Source: Apostichopus japonicus (Eukaryota; Echinodermata; Holothuroidea; Aspidochirotida; Stichopodidae). From it: DNA of 64,000 nucleotides. The notes below the pieces were generated by a model. It saw only the letters and a list, made by a program, of their open reading frames with translations, had not been told where the DNA came from and ran no database searches. Shown here piece by piece: positions 47,761 to 61,231 of the stretch. Where the stretch lies: NCBI RefSeq assembly GCF_037975245.1, contig NC_092572.1, positions 8,199,501 through 8,263,500 on the forward strand, read 5' to 3'. The translations under genes and the position numbers were made by a program. Numbering within the stretch: the first letter of the stretch is position 1; every line of letters starts with the position of its first letter.

Positions 47761-48200
47761 TTATTTTTCAACCAGCGAAAGAAATTAACTGATTAATTAA
47801 AAATGTGATAAGAAACTAACAGAGAAAATAAAATAAAAGACGAGTGTACTCTTCTATTGTGGGTTTTATATTTACTTCAACAACATAATCTTTTCTGGCA
47901 AAATGGGAGCGGGTGGATGTCTCTGAATGGAGTTCAAACAGGGAAAAAAATGAATCAAAAATACTACTTGAAGTTACATTTAAAAAAGTTAAAAGGAATT
48001 TTAAATATACGTAAATAACCACGTAGCTAGCTAGCCCCCCCCCCCACCCCTCAAAAAAAGGACTTAAAGGATAATATAAAATAGTTTAAAACAAAGAGGA
48101 CACCATGGTAAGAAAAATGCACTTGTTATCACTGCTTTAGAAACCAAATCAATTTTTCAAAAACAATCAAAAGAGTAAAACTTTTTATTTATTTTATTAT
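47761..48200 (+). repeat. Extra copy of a dispersed sequence in the gene 2 unit
   Basis: Not present at the equivalent point after gene 1 (about 31280). Part of it (CTTTTCTGGCAAAATGGGAG, GGAGTTCAAACAG, AAACAAAGAGGACACCAT) is related to 32780-32940 and 49857-50010. Confidence 0.6.
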
Positions 48201-48280
48201 AATTTTCTTCTATTGTTTACAGTAAAATATAAGCATCAATTGCTGATCACGTTATATCTTAGCAATGGATGGACGTATTG

Positions 48281-48318
<38 letters not shown>

Positions 48319-51299
48319 CTATATATATATATATATATATAAACATAAGGTACGAATTCGATAAGGTAAATAATTTGATGTACTCAAACTTAGGACACTA
48401 ATGTAATAATTTTTTGATGTTATAGGTTTATGAAACGGAATTCGATAAGGTAATTAATTTTGATGAACTCAGACTTAAGACACTTATGTAAGAATGTCTC
48501 GATGTCAATAGTTTATTTAACGGAAATCGAAAATGGAAGTACTTTGATGTATTAAGATTAAAAACATTCATGAAATAATGATTTGATGTTATATGTATAA
48601 GGAACAGAAATCGAAATAGAAAATACTTTAATATACACCGATTAAAAACACTCTTGTAAAAATGATTTGATGTTATATGTTAGTGGAAAGGAATAAGAAA
48701 AGAAAAGTATTGTGATGTACTTGAATTAAAAACACTTATGTAATCATGTTGTTTTTTTCGCACTTCGCGCGTGTTTACCGTCTTGCGACGGTTTTTGTTT
48801 ACATTTCTTAAGATGGTAGCAACACACTATGAAATGGCTGAATAACATATGGTTTGATCCGCATCAAATATCCATGTGTTAAACCATTTACTAATCAGGG
48901 GTACCGAAAGGCAATAATATTGCACCAACTTCAGTATGGTGTAATCCCCGAAAGGTTTGAAAAGATCTTTCTCAGAAGCATTTGCCAACAAATGTGCCCC
49001 TAAAAATTTCTAGTTTGGAAATTGCACAGTACCGGCACTAGGGTGGGCAGGGGAATTACCTCACACACCTGATATTGCCTTTTAAAATGTGTTCTGCAAT
49101 GTAAAATAGCCAAGAATGTTTTTCCTCCCATTTTTGGCTGTCAGGTTACATGAAATTGAAACTTAAAGTCTTTAACTTAAAAAACATATTTTGGCTTACC
49201 CCATAATCCCCTCCCCTTCCACCCGTCTAGAGATCATTACAAACTGGGATTCAATTTGTGGGTTTCGCCCGAACAACGGTTTGCCCCCCTGATTTTTCTT
49301 TTCACCACACATGCCACCCTTCCGATTTGTGGTGCTTACGACGCATGCGCAGTTCCGAAGTGATCCTCGAAAAATGTGACCCCACATTTGTTAAAGCTTT
49401 CTACACTCATGCCCTCGACCCAGGGAAAATTCGAACGCATTTGCAAAAAAATGCTGCTAGGACTGCATTAACCATTTACTAATCTGGAATGGCTCCGTAT
49501 AATTACGTTCTAATAAATATCGAATCTATTTTTTTAGTAGAGTGAACTTTCGAGAATGTAAACTTACATCCGCCATTGATACACAATACTTTGCATTTAT
49601 CATCAAGGAACCTTGCACTTCGCAGACAGTCTCTTGTACTGCGCACCTTATGAAGTTGTTCCATAGCACCGTAGCAATACACTGGCCTAACCATTTCTGC
49701 GGTCTGGCGAAAGCTTCAGTTTGAATCCCATCAGAATGAATCCATTTGTGGTTTGAAGTTGTTAAATAACGTCGTATTACCTCATTTCAATTGGGGACGG
49801 GAATTTCTCCTTCGCCTCTCCTTAGCCTAGTTCGGGGGCTTAAAGAACTTCGTCTTTTCTGGCAAAATGGGAGCGGTGTGGTACATCTGGAAGGAGTTCA
49901 AACAGAAAAAAATATCAAAAAAATACCAAAAGTGGAACTTCAAAATCACCTTACAAATTTATAGAAATATCACAAAGCACCAGTTTAAAACACAGAGGAC
50001 ACCATCGTAAGAAAAACAGGTGCAAAGCACACTATAACATTTCACGGCGCACTAGGTAGGTTCCCTAATTCAAAAGCCTATCTAGTATCCAGACTGTTGT
50101 TTCTTGGGTTCATAATTGATGTGTTTTCAACCGCCAACGGTCAATAACATGTTTTATTGAAGAAAAACATCAGATCTTCCGGTGGTGATATAATGTTAAG
50201 ATTCGACTTTTAATTTACACAATTGAACATTTAAGTGCGTAATATTTGGTCCCACCATGCTACAAGCCCTACGAGCACAAAGTCTGTCTACCCCGTTGCC
50301 CCACTCCAGTCTTTGGTACGCTGAGCAGCAAGCGAGAGGCAGCAGGTTCTGTTTGTACAGTCGGTAATTCCAGGCACGTAGCCAGCACTGTCGGTCTGGG
50401 GAGGGGGAGAGGATGGGCGAAATTAAGATGAACGTTTCTATCATGGTTTACATTTAATTGTGAAATACTGAATAGTATTGAATCGAAGCTATCGATCTAT
50501 TGTACAAACATTATTATATGTTATTTATTGTTCTTGAAGTTCTTTCCTTGGAGCTTCTGCTGTCTGAACTGTTTCTATTAGTATCTATTTGTATCATTTT
50601 TGAAAAGTTCTAATTGAGCACAAATAAATAACGTCAACAAAATCCTTTTCTAGAGCGTCATGTCTGCTTCATCTCAACTGTTTGTGCTCACGATTCCACC
50701 CCGGTGAGTTCAATACAGTCATTGGCAGATCATGTGACGTCATAAGGCTTGGAAGTGTCTACGGGATGCAACTACACATGGTATGTCTGCAACATATTTT
50801 CCGCTTGCATTGTCTTATATCGTAACCTACATAAAAACAGTTGGTTAACGTAGTATTACAGGCTCTTCCAACGCATTCAATCAACAATTTAAAGGTATTC
50901 CATTCTGGTGTTAACTAAGTTTAGTTTTAATGATTTGAAAGAAGGTATACGGCTGGTTTCAAGGAAAAAATAACAACGTAGAGCTTCAATGTTTCGTTAT
51001 ATTATTTTTACAATATTTTTCTTGATTTCTTATTTTTTGGAGGGGGGGTTGAGGGGGTTTGGTGGATTCCCATCGGTTTTACTTGCATTTATATAGATTT
51101 AATTATCGATACAAAAGGAGGGGAAGAAGGTTGCGATTACCTTTGTAGACAGCAGCTTATAGCCTTTATGACGTTATTTCTTTTCTTGTTTTGATGAACC
51201 ACAGTTCTTTAACAAAACGCGCACTATGATTATTTGCCTTTATAAAAAGAAAGACTAGTATGCTACATTACATAGGTTTCATGCTTATTATGAAAGGGA
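48200..51299 (+). repeat. Segmental duplication block, non-coding
   Basis: Near-identical to about 31300-34200. Contains a TA tract at 48274-48342. Additional CGATAAGG-like units near 48540-48740 are missing from the first copy. No exon supported. Confidence 0.8.
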
Positions 51300-51303
51300 T
51301 TAT

Positions 51304-52399
51304 TGTTACGAGGGCCCATTGTAGCCTAACGCTAGTCACTGCTAGTGAGAAACCTAATGTTATAATGTGGAGAGTAATTGAAATTGCCTACGTGATAAAT
51401 CAGTATTTGAGAAATTAGGTCGGGTTACCGTGTCACAATGTTATAATACACGATTGTTCTAGTATATTCCTCATGATGACGCGCTGGTCTCGGGTTAACG
51501 TCGGTTTACGTGGAATCGCGTGTAAGCTGTAAACATCTTCGTGGATTCTCTGGAATATTCGCGAGCGATGCAAAGGACTTCCAAGAATAGAGAAACCGGG
51601 TCGCGTTGTTACTCAGGTGTATCGAGAGAGATCTAGATGATTCTTGACATGGCGAATCGTATATAAACCCGCCCAGATCGGATAGTTTCTCAGTTTCTGA
51701 ACGAATACAAGCGACGACACTTATTATACCATTCTACTATATATCGTCAGTGCTCAACTACCAGTATTTTCTGAAGGATTGAGATATCGATACCAAGATT
51801 GATTCTACACTTCCATTCAGAAGTTTGAAGAGGACTTTACTGTGATACTACAGTTTTCAGTCGTTATTGCGGAGAAGGTGAAGAATTTCTGTCTCCGTTG
51901 AGGAAGTTCGTTACGCCAGGAGTTAGTGGCTATAAAGCTGATTTTGGACTGACTCTGGTAATATTTAGTCGGCGAGAAGTTCGACTTGTGCTTCACTCTA
52001 TTGTGGCTGGAAGTCCGTCTTCTATTTTGGAGCTTCGCCGGAAAGAAGGTGACTGCTGTTTCTGGGATCGCGAGAAACTTCGTCGAGGACCAGTGAATTT
52101 CGCGGTACAACGGACCGAGAATCGTCGTCATCAAGGTCGTGGCCGCTGAGGGATATCGCCGTTGAAAGAGACCAGCGTGTTTTAAAGTGTATCCTATCTT
52201 GTTAAGTTTGTGAGTAATTTCCTATATATTTGTAATTACCACTTGTTGTTGTTGGTTTGAAATCCATTGTTCAATATAGTTTACGTTCTCATTTAAAATC
52301 TCTAGACTCGTCAATTTGTCTGTGTTCCTTACGGAAACAAACCCAGGCTTGTGTCTCGATGAAATTAATTATCGAGACCTCTCGTATTCCAACGTAACA
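51304..52399 (+). mobile_element. Solo LTR with 4-bp TSD
   Basis: A 1096-bp insertion starting TGTTACG and ending CGTAACA (7-bp perfect inverted ends), flanked by TTAT at 51300-51303 and 52400-52403. The paralogous site near 34206 is uninterrupted. A TATA-like GTATATAAACC at about 51659, followed by a GC-balanced stretch, suggests the LTR promoter. The 4-bp duplication and TG...CA ends fit a Gypsy- or BEL-type LTR. The family cannot be decided without internal sequence. Open frames inside are not retroelement genes. Confidence 0.8.
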
Positions 52400-52690
52400 T
52401 TATTCATTTGGTTAAGGTGACATAAAACATGCAAATACATAAAATCGTACGGTTAGTAATTGTGAGAGAAAGCTTCTTCTTTTGTATTATTTGAATATTA
52501 GTATTAGGTTGTTATAGCAACTGAAGATATAAATTTTTATATGAATTGGGTACAAAAAAAGGAAATATAATGATTGAAGAAAGTCCACCTTCTTCATAAA
52601 TTCTACAAAGCAAACATCCCTTGTTGTTGACGCCATGACGAACCATGTAATTGCTGCTTAGTCGCTTATACCATTGATATCGGAATACAG

Positions 52691-52794
52691 GATGGTCGTT
52701 ATAACGACATCAGTTGTAGCAGTGATTTCTACTTTGTTATAAATAATACTTTGATGTTTAATTAAAGACAGAATTGACTAAGAAAGAAAGGAAC
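52691..52794 (+). pseudogene. Relic of a CTLD C-terminus, before gene 3
   Basis: The frame from 52691 reads DGRYNDISCSSDFYFVINN and ends at TAA 52763-52765. It keeps the (W/Y)ND and cysteine of a CTLD end better than the copy at 34504. Lectin-3'-end-like sequence follows to 52794. It lies about 60 bp before the signal-peptide exon of gene 3. Confidence 0.55.
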
Positions 52795-52856
52795 ACTTTC
52801 ATAATAATTACAACAGCGTTATAGCTATTAAAGAAGAATCTGCATCAAATACAAAG

Positions 52857-52896
52857 ATGGAGATAGGACTCACTGTAATACTACTGATCCTATACG
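52857..52896 (+). CDS. Gene 3 exon 1: signal peptide
   Basis: Encodes MEIGLTVILLILY with the GTTTGT donor. It is identical in protein to gene 2 exon 1. Confidence 0.65.
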
Positions 52897-53191
52897 GTTT
52901 GTACTGTTTTCTTTTTTGCTCTTTGTTCTCGCATCACCTTCAATTTCAAAACTTATAATAACTGCATGCACTAACTTTGACTCTACTGCTCGTTATTTCG
53001 TGAATCGAAAACCAAGTTTGTCTGCGGATAAGCGCTTAACAAGGCGCGGATGCAGAGACCAGGTGTAAAGGTTGTACATCGCTTTTGCCAACAAGCTAGG
53101 ATGCCAAAAGATCCTAAATAGTTGCATTAATCTTACCCAGGTCAACATGTAGTTTTGTAATTCATTACATTTGTTCTAAATTCATATTTAG

Positions 53192-53242
53192 GTTTTATAT
53201 CAACGGAAGGTACCCCTACACACCAAACTGTGGAAAATAAAG
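53192..53242 (+). CDS. Gene 3 exon 2: short linker
   Basis: Encodes FISTEGTPTHQTVENK, phase 1-1, with one residue changed from gene 2. Confidence 0.65.
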
Positions 53243-54682
53243 GTGAGTAGTAAATGAACTAAAGATTTGCATTATTGTGTCCTTTTGCGATCTTGGTGGA
53301 TTGCATCCTGAAATTGTCTTGCAAATGTCGATGCATTCTCCTTATAATATTTAACAAGGTTGATGGGTGGTCGCGTGATCAATTCACCATCTTTCTCCCT
53401 GTACTGAAGCGGTACTGAGGAACTTTATGGGTTATTCCTTTGTGACACAATATCTTCTTTATATCTGTTACTGTGATTTCTGCATGGCTGCCAAGATACC
53501 TCAGTCGTTAACATGATGGCATTGATATTTTGTGTTATTAAATTATGTAATATAGCAATCAATTTAACACCGACAGGTCGTAGTCAACTATATTAAAACT
53601 TATTGAGCTCAGCCAAGTGATTGTCTTATCTACTTCAGTCTGCAAAGTTTTTACCTTTAAACTTATTTTAAAGTTTGGTTTACTCCTCATACCATGAATC
53701 AATGATGGTATCAACGTCTAATAAACACAAATTGGTAAATGCTAACATACCCTGTTTTACCCTTTAATGCTTAATCTACCAAATATTTCCTTGAAATTTA
53801 TTTTACCGACAGAGTGTCCGCAGATTAATTAAAATGCAAAATGTCTAACACTATTTTTTAGCAAGTTGGAACAATTCTAATACCAAAAAATACTGTCCTC
53901 GCATATCATGCTTCAACGTAGTTTGCATACAGTATTAATAATTATTAAGCTGTATCAGATAGTAACATGATATTCATACTGTCAGTGTCAGTGCTTGGAA
54001 GCTTGACATTAAAGTAGACATAATTGTAAAGAAAGTGTCCAATTGATGTTTAGGAGATACTTTTCTATTTTCATGTACTTAACAAGTCTGTATTGTCAAC
54101 ATTGCTCACCATATGGTTGCATTCAATTTCTGTTTATTGTTTATTTCCTTGCATTCACTAGAAAAAGTTCTTGTCAAATTCATCCATTGCTGTTTTCTGG
54201 ATTTTAAATTTAATTGTTACTGAACAGACTCTTTATTCATTAGGTGTCGTTTTTATAAAACCACCTTCTAATTGGTTGATATGCGCAACGGGGACTGAAG
54301 GGAAAGGGAATGGAGCGGCATAAATATGTTATACAATAGTGTATTATATTTCACGAAAAATGTTAAAGTTATTACCAGATTGATCAGACTATATTGTAGA
54401 TCAGGTTGAAGTGGCTCTTTTGTCTGATTTAGTGGTTATACCTCATATAGTCTCTGATCGTTTATTGGCCTATTAGAGACAATCTAAGAGTTTATGATGA
54501 CATATCTACGATCTCTCCTGTCAACACAGCTCTGTTGAATCAATCATTTCTAGGGAGTTTATATTAGGGTGTTGGTTTATATCGTGCCTCATGATTATGA
54601 ATAGTGATTCGGTGAATATGTTTCAATTAACTTATTGACTAACAAGACAATATTTCATATTTTCCCACTTTCCTTATTTTAG

Positions 54683-54835
54683 ATGCAAGCATCTGTTACT
54701 CTCACCACAAAACGTCTGATCGTAGCTCCATTTTCAGACAGACTAGCTGCCACGGGGATCATGACTTAGAAGTGCCACCCGATTCGTCCATTGTGACATC
54801 ACTGCTAAATTTTATACCAGACAGACACTACCAAG
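54683..54835 (+). CDS. Gene 3 exon 3: two-cysteine domain
   Basis: A 153-nt phase 1-1 exon identical to 36423-36575 except one G-to-C change (Asp to His after the second Cys). It has the same splice sites. Confidence 0.7.
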
Positions 54836-55451
54836 GTAAGTTACAAAACTAAATAATTCCATGACACCAGATAAATTTTAAGCAATAATGTAAACAATAA
54901 TGATTTTTTTAAAATAGTACTAAGGAACATTGGGTAACCTTGTACAATTACCCTAATATTCCTAATTTGACAGTATGCGATGGAATATGGTATGATTTAG
55001 GTATACAACCGACTTCTCGAATATCGTTGCTTTATATCTTAGATATCAGGATTTCATTCATGATATGCAGAGACAATTTGTTAGCAAATGTTGAATGGTC
55101 AAATTAAGGACATTTCTTGGATTGCCTAATTTAAAAGGTTTAATCATTTGGTCTCTTATCGCCCCTAACTTAAAGTAAACATCACGATGAGAACATTTTG
55201 AATCGATTGATAATTCAGATCTGCCGAACGAGAGCGATTAGCTACAGCTATGCCTACAACATATGGGGGAAATGGCTATAATAGGATATGTGTCTACAAG
55301 TAAGCAACGCCTACAACGAATGTCTTGATATGGTCACGTGGATTCTAGAAATGAACACTTGTGGCGCAATGGTCAACAAAAGTAGGAAGATTATGTTTGT
55401 GCGCAGTAAAATGAAGGTTAATAGCGCCTTTCTGACCACCAAAGGAGCTCA

Positions 55452-55637
55452 TCAGATATTCTTTGAATCTATGCTAAGCCGTCTATTGGTTTCTCCGACA
55501 TAAAAGGAATCACAGTCTGGACAGTTTATCCTATATACAACATTGTTGGCATAATGTAGAAAATCATCCACATAGTCCATTTCATAAGTAAATTGAATAG
55601 ATTTATGAAAAGAGTTCAATGCCTGTAGAAAATACAA
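55452..55637 (-). pseudogene. Penelope-like GIY-YIG endonuclease fragment
   Basis: The minus-strand frame contains SFHKSIQFTYEMD and VVYRINCPDCDSFYVGETNR. The latter is the start of a GIY-YIG nuclease as found in Penelope-like elements (V-Y-x-I-x-C...Y-x-G-E-T-x-R). The catalytic Arg region and beyond are lost at the stop. Its orientation is opposite to the adjacent RT fragment. Confidence 0.6.
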
Positions 55638-55905
55638 TTGATGTTATTCTGAATTACATATATATACAAAAACGCATTGTTTGTACAATTGAATTATTGC
55701 TTAAAGCAGCTACATCCCACTTTATTTTTGACAATTCTATGTATGAGCAAATTGATGGGTGTGCCATGGGCTCTTCCTTGAGTGTTTGTTTAGCCAACTT
55801 GTTTATGTGCCACCTTGAGGAGAAATTGATCCAAATTTGTCGTATAAACTTAACTTTTATAGAAGATATGTGGATGACATTTTTGTAGTTATTATAGCAG
55901 ACTAT
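55620..55905 (+). pseudogene. Penelope-like reverse transcriptase fragment
   Basis: The frame includes FIFDNSMYEQIDGCAMGSSL and VCLANLFMCHLEEKL, matching the Y-x-Q-x-x-G-x-x-M-G-S-x-L-S motif of Penelope RTs. After a frameshift near 55850, FYRRYVDDIFVVI (the catalytic YVDD box) appears in another frame. Fragmentary and inactive. Confidence 0.7.
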
Positions 55906-56317
55906 GTGGATGGTAAATGCTATTGGTAATGAACCCCAGTGGTTCAGGAGGAAGATTAAAGAGAGTCTCCTAATAAAAGACTTAAATGCTGACTTAAATA
56001 GAAATGTAGCGAGCTACGGGTTGGAGTTATTCTAATCCCTATTTACTTTCTATTGCTGGTTGTTCCATTCATTCCTAGTTTAAAAATTCACTAAAAAAAA
56101 AAAAAATTTGCTGGATGTTCTAATTATTCCTAATTTAAAAAAACTTCACTCATGCTTATCACTATTGTCGTCTTCGGATGTATATTAGCCCTTGTATTTA
56201 ATTGATCTTGTACAATTGCCTGACAATGGAGTGGTGACCACTCCGAAATATAGCAGTATGTCGTTGTTAAAAATATTCGCTTGTTTATCTTTTATATTAT
56301 CAGTATGGACCACTACT

Positions 56318-56610
<293 letters not shown>

Positions 56611-56633
56611 AAGGTCATAATTCCACTGTAGGC

Positions 56634-56664
<31 letters not shown>

Positions 56665-56681
56665 TTATATCCTCTTCCCAG

Positions 56682-56783
56682 ATGTTAATGAACGTACTGT
56701 AGGTACTCCATGTGATGGTGCAACGGAAAATAGATGGCTCAACATGACACAAGAAAATTCTACAACAAAGGAGAAAGTTAACA
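56682..56783 (+). CDS. Gene 3 exon 4: stalk exon with one Cys
   Basis: A 102-nt phase 1-1 exon, acceptor TCCTCTTCCCAG, donor GTAAGT. It encodes VNERTVGTPCDGATENRW, then LNMTQENSTTKEKVN, with two N-glycosylation sequons (NMT, NST). Its 3' part resembles the other stalk exons (CTCAACATGACACAA, ACAACAAAGGAG). No counterpart was found in gene 2. Confidence 0.65.
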
Positions 56784-57201
56784 GTAAGTGTCTACGGTTG
56801 ATGGTAGTCAACTATAAATATAAAGGTACCGTTGACAGAAATGTTAATAAATTGAAACTTACAGCATTGTACCGCAGGACAATTATCAACATGTGTTTAT
56901 TCGTTATAAAGTTAGTGTTGGACATTTCTCCTACCATCAATCATGTTGAACTTACAATGTTTTAAATTCCAATGTAAACTGAAATATTGGGATTTTTTTT
57001 ATTTCAGTAGAATTGATAACAATATTTAGCAAGATATAGATAAAAGGAAATTATTGAAAGATGAATCTTGATGTCATTCCTTTGCAATTATCGCTCTCCC
57101 TTGTTAACGACTGACTTATAAATGGAATAGACCAATCGATTATTTATTTATTTCAATTTAGTATTATTGTTTTATATTTATATTTTTGCGGGGAAGACTT
57201 A

Positions 57202-57546
57202 GTCTATTTAGTGTAAGATTATATTATATATGTCTTACTTTGAAAAATCTTCGTATTGCGGCAATTGTCTTTTCTTTTAGAAACCTAGTCTCTAAGTGTA
57301 AGATTATCTGATGTATGTCTTGCTTAAACAGCCCTTCGTATTCTGTCAATTGTCTCTACTTTTAGAGACTGTTACTATTAAGTGTAAGATTATCTTATAT
57401 ATGTCTTGCTTTGACATATCTTGGTATCGTGTCAATTGTCTCTACTTTTAGAAACTAAGTCTATAAGTGTAAGACTATCATATATATGTCTTGTTTTGAC
57501 AGATCTTCGTATTCTGTCAATTGTCTCTACTTTTAGAGGCTAAGTC
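57202..57546 (+). repeat. 86-bp-family minisatellite, 4 diverged units
   Basis: Units with TGTAAGATTATCTTATATAT and CAATTGTCTCTACTTTTAGA, more diverged than those at 22861-23290. They precede stalk exon 57865. Confidence 0.85.
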
Positions 57547-57864
57547 TACTTCTTTGGCCACATGTCTCAAACGTATCTTGTTGTATTAACGATAATCTAC
57601 AACCGCCCACTTGGTTGGGCTTAGATGTTGAGAATTGGCAATTCACTTTATAAAGCCCTCCAATACAAACTTTCTGACATCAAATTGATCGTTACGATAG
57701 TAAAACTACGGTCGTCATCTAACATTGATGTCATCTTAGCAAAAACAAAAGCTACTCAACTTAATTATAAAATTATCTCATTAAAAGAACAAATTATGTT
57801 TAGTTCTCACGTAGTCCCAGCAAGTAACTTTTTCCTGTCGTTCTATATATATTTTCTATTTCAG

Positions 57865-57966
57865 CAGCAGCTGACGCTGATGTGACACACATTACTACAT
57901 TGGCTCAACATGACACAACAAAATCAACTGAACGACCCGATTCTACAACTAAGCAGAGTGTTAAGA
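57865..57966 (+). CDS. Gene 3 exon 5: Thr-rich stalk
   Basis: A 102-nt phase 1-1 exon, acceptor TTTTCTATTTCAG, donor GTAAGT. It encodes AADADVTHITTLAQHDTTKS, then TERPDSTTKQSVK. It is a diverged, one-codon-longer version of the 99-nt stalk exon. Confidence 0.7.
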
Positions 57967-58496
57967 GTAAGTGCTTACGATTGATGGTAGCGAACTATAA
58001 ACATAAAGTTACCGTTGGCAGAAATTTTAATAATAATCAACATGTGTTAATTTCTTATAAAGTTAGTGGTGGACATTTCTTCTACCGATGTCATCATGGT
58101 GAACTAGCAATGTTTTAAACTCCAATGTAAACTGAAGTCTTCGGAATTTCTTTTATTTCAGTAAAATTGATAACAATATTTAGCAAGATATAGATAAAAG
58201 GAAATAATTGAAAGATGAATCTTGATGTCATTCTTTTTCAATTATCGCTCTCTTTTGTCAACGACTGACTTATGACTGAAATAGACCAAGTTTGACAGTT
58301 TGCGATGGAATATGATGTAGGCATACAACCGACTACTCGAATATCATTGCTTTATATCATCATATATCAGGATTTCATTCATGATATACAGAGAGAATTT
58401 GTTAAACAATTGCTGAAAGGTGAAATTTAGGAAATTTGTTGGATTGCTTAATTTAAAAGGTTGAATCATGTGGTAACTTATACAGCCGTAACTGTA

Positions 58497-58503
58497 GTAT
58501 ATG

Positions 58504-58537
<34 letters not shown>
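58497..58537. repeat. (TA)n tract at a duplication boundary
   Basis: Short TA tract directly before the block homologous to 39508 onward. Confidence 0.9.
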
Positions 58538-58539
<2 letters not shown>

Positions 58540-58617
58540 TCATTCACAAAAAATGTCAGCTCAACCCCAGTGGTCGGGTTCGGACCCCAGACCCTCTGAA
58601 AAAGACCCCCGGACGGG

Positions 58618-59070
58618 TTAATTTCACCCCATCTAGCCTATGGACAAAACTTTGTCAGAAGGAAGTAGTATGGCTGTACATTACAAAAAAGACAAAACTG
58701 ACAAACTTCCTGGTCGGGAAGGGGTTGTCAGACCCCCCACTAAGTCACCCCCAGTCGGGTTGATTTAACCCCATCTAGCCCATGGACCAAACTTTGTCAA
58801 AAGGAAGTAGTATGGATGTACATTACAAAAGGTGTAAAACTGAAAAAATTCCCAGTGGGGAAGGTGTTGTCAGATCCCCACAAAGATTACCATGACCCAC
58901 CCCCCAAAAGGCGGGTTGATTTCACCCCATCTAGCCCATGGACCAAACTTTGTCGAAAGGAAGAAGTATGGATGTACATTAAAATAAAGGAAATTCTGAC
59001 AAAATTGCTGGTCGGGAAGGGGTTGTCAGAACCCACCCCCCCCCCACAAGGTGCCCCCACCCAGCCAATT
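58618..59070 (+). repeat. 141-156-bp tandem repeat, 3 units
   Basis: Units start at 58618, 58760 and 58916, matching the four-unit array at 39590-40195. Confidence 0.9.
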
Positions 59071-60051
59071 TAACTCACGCAATCTGATCATAGACCAGAA
59101 TTTTGTTTCAAAAAAGTATTCAAGACATTGTATTAAAAACATGGAAAAACTAACCAAATGGTCTGAAAGCAAAGATGTGCCCATTATTGTCACATGGGCC
59201 ACTTTTGTGTTTGTGTAAAATATACCGTAAAGCATGAAATACATACATGTAGAACCAGGAACAAATGTTAAATATGAAAAGTTTTTACACTTGTGAAGCA
59301 GATTCCTTTGCATGAAAAATGTAGAAAATAACAACATGCTTTCAACAGGACCAGCCCCAGTTCATGTTGGTAGAATAAGTTTGCTTGTTCAACATGGTTG
59401 TTTGGACTGGCAATTACCACACTTGTGTCATCAATATGACAAACAGTAAATGGAAAACTATAATAACAAGAACGGGTAAGTTTAATTTAGGAAAAAACAT
59501 CCACAAAAGAGGAAATAGTTACAGCTAGAACCCCACCAAACATTGCATTTGAACAAGCATGGCGAATGTGGCCTCACTCAGTTTTAAGGCCCTTCAGTTA
59601 TCGGGCACAATGCGCTTTAAACGTTTTAAAATACAAATGGTTATTCTTAAAAGTCTATATTGTCTTTTTGATTAGTTCCTATGATACAATACGTCTCTGT
59701 CTTTGTTCACCATCACGTCACTTGCATAATTCTGTTGTGTCCATCTTATCGATCCACCTCTTCTGTAAGTATTCTAAGTAAAGTGTGATTTGAAAACAAA
59801 TTGCTAAGGTAAAGCTTACCAGTTACAGGATTTTCGACAAATAAACCGCAGTTATGAAGCCCCGATCAAGATTGATTTGCCAAATTTGGGTTCAAAATGT
59901 GAAAATTATTAGATATTAAAATAAAGGGAAATCCAGATATCTGATTTTTCAGACAAGTTGTACCTGCACGATTTGAACAATGCACTTATTTTCCAATATT
60001 CTTGTCTGGAAGACAACTTTTTTTCGTTTTTGGTGGTCTGAAAGGGGCAGC

Positions 60052-60052
<1 letters not shown>

Positions 60053-60107
<55 letters not shown>

Positions 60108-60142
60108 GTATATATATATGTGTATATATATATATATATATT
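60053..60142. repeat. (TA)n microsatellite
   Basis: TA run with TG interruptions inside the duplicated block. Confidence 0.95.
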
Positions 60143-61231
60143 TAAGGTAACGCCCATATTGTTATGAAAACAATTGCATAAGGAAAGTATGCATTCGTAA
60201 CACAAAAACAGCTGAAGCAGGGGAGGGGGGGGGGCAGCTTCAATAATATAATTAAGTGGCCAAGCCTCCCACTTCTTTGATTAGCCAGTTATATACCTGG
60301 CATATCTATAACTACTTGAAAGGCTTCAGAAATTAGAAGAATTTTCCTAACGATATATAATATGCCAAAGGGTCTCCGATATTTCTTTGTTCCACCTCTG
60401 CTGTAACACCATATATTATGGCACCAAGCAGATAACTGGATTGCAGGCTATTAATTAAAGCAGGTCTTATGTTTTACATGAATACAACAAACAATCTTCC
60501 GCCAAAACAAAATTACTATCAAAATTTAACATGAATTTTGAGAAGGAATTATGAGTATTATAGAAAAACGAAAGGTCGGGGAACAAATACAATCTGCTGC
60601 CTTTATGTATTGCTCACAATATTTTTGGGATATGCCTTTCCATTTAACTGCTTAAATCTGACTTGATCATATACACACCTTTACTACACAAGAACAGAAC
60701 CATAAGATTATGTGGGAATAGAGAAATTTGGTGAAAGTGGAGGACCAACTATGGTCACATAACAGGATGTGGACAAGGTTGTAATAGAGACATACGACAA
60801 AGAGGGTCTTTGTCTTTTCTTATAAATTAAAACATTTCCAGCAAAAGGCAGGAGAAACTCCTCCCACAAGATTCTCATCTATATCAGTTTGTTCATTAGG
60901 CCTGTGATGCCTACCCATATTTTTTACTTAGGTGCTATAGTAAACAAAAATCAAAATGTTTTAAACTTAACAAAAACAGGAGCATCATTGTGTTTCAGTC
61001 ACTTCCTTGCCTAGCAACTTTGGACCACTTGTCAACCAAAAAGATGAAGCAATTAAGAAAGGCAAGCCATAATGGACGTTGAAGGCTCTTTTAAATAACA
61101 TAGAATATCTCCTCTCATAAATATGATCATTAATTATTTATTTTTGTAATAATTATGTTGATATTTTCATCATCTCAGTTCATGGGTAAAAGACACTGGG
61201 TAGGGGCTCTTTGAAGGGGTCTGACGACTAA

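Noticed and set aside
51817-52149. Open frames of 83-105 codons on both strands
   Set aside because: They lie inside the solo LTR, overlap each other and show no retroelement motif.
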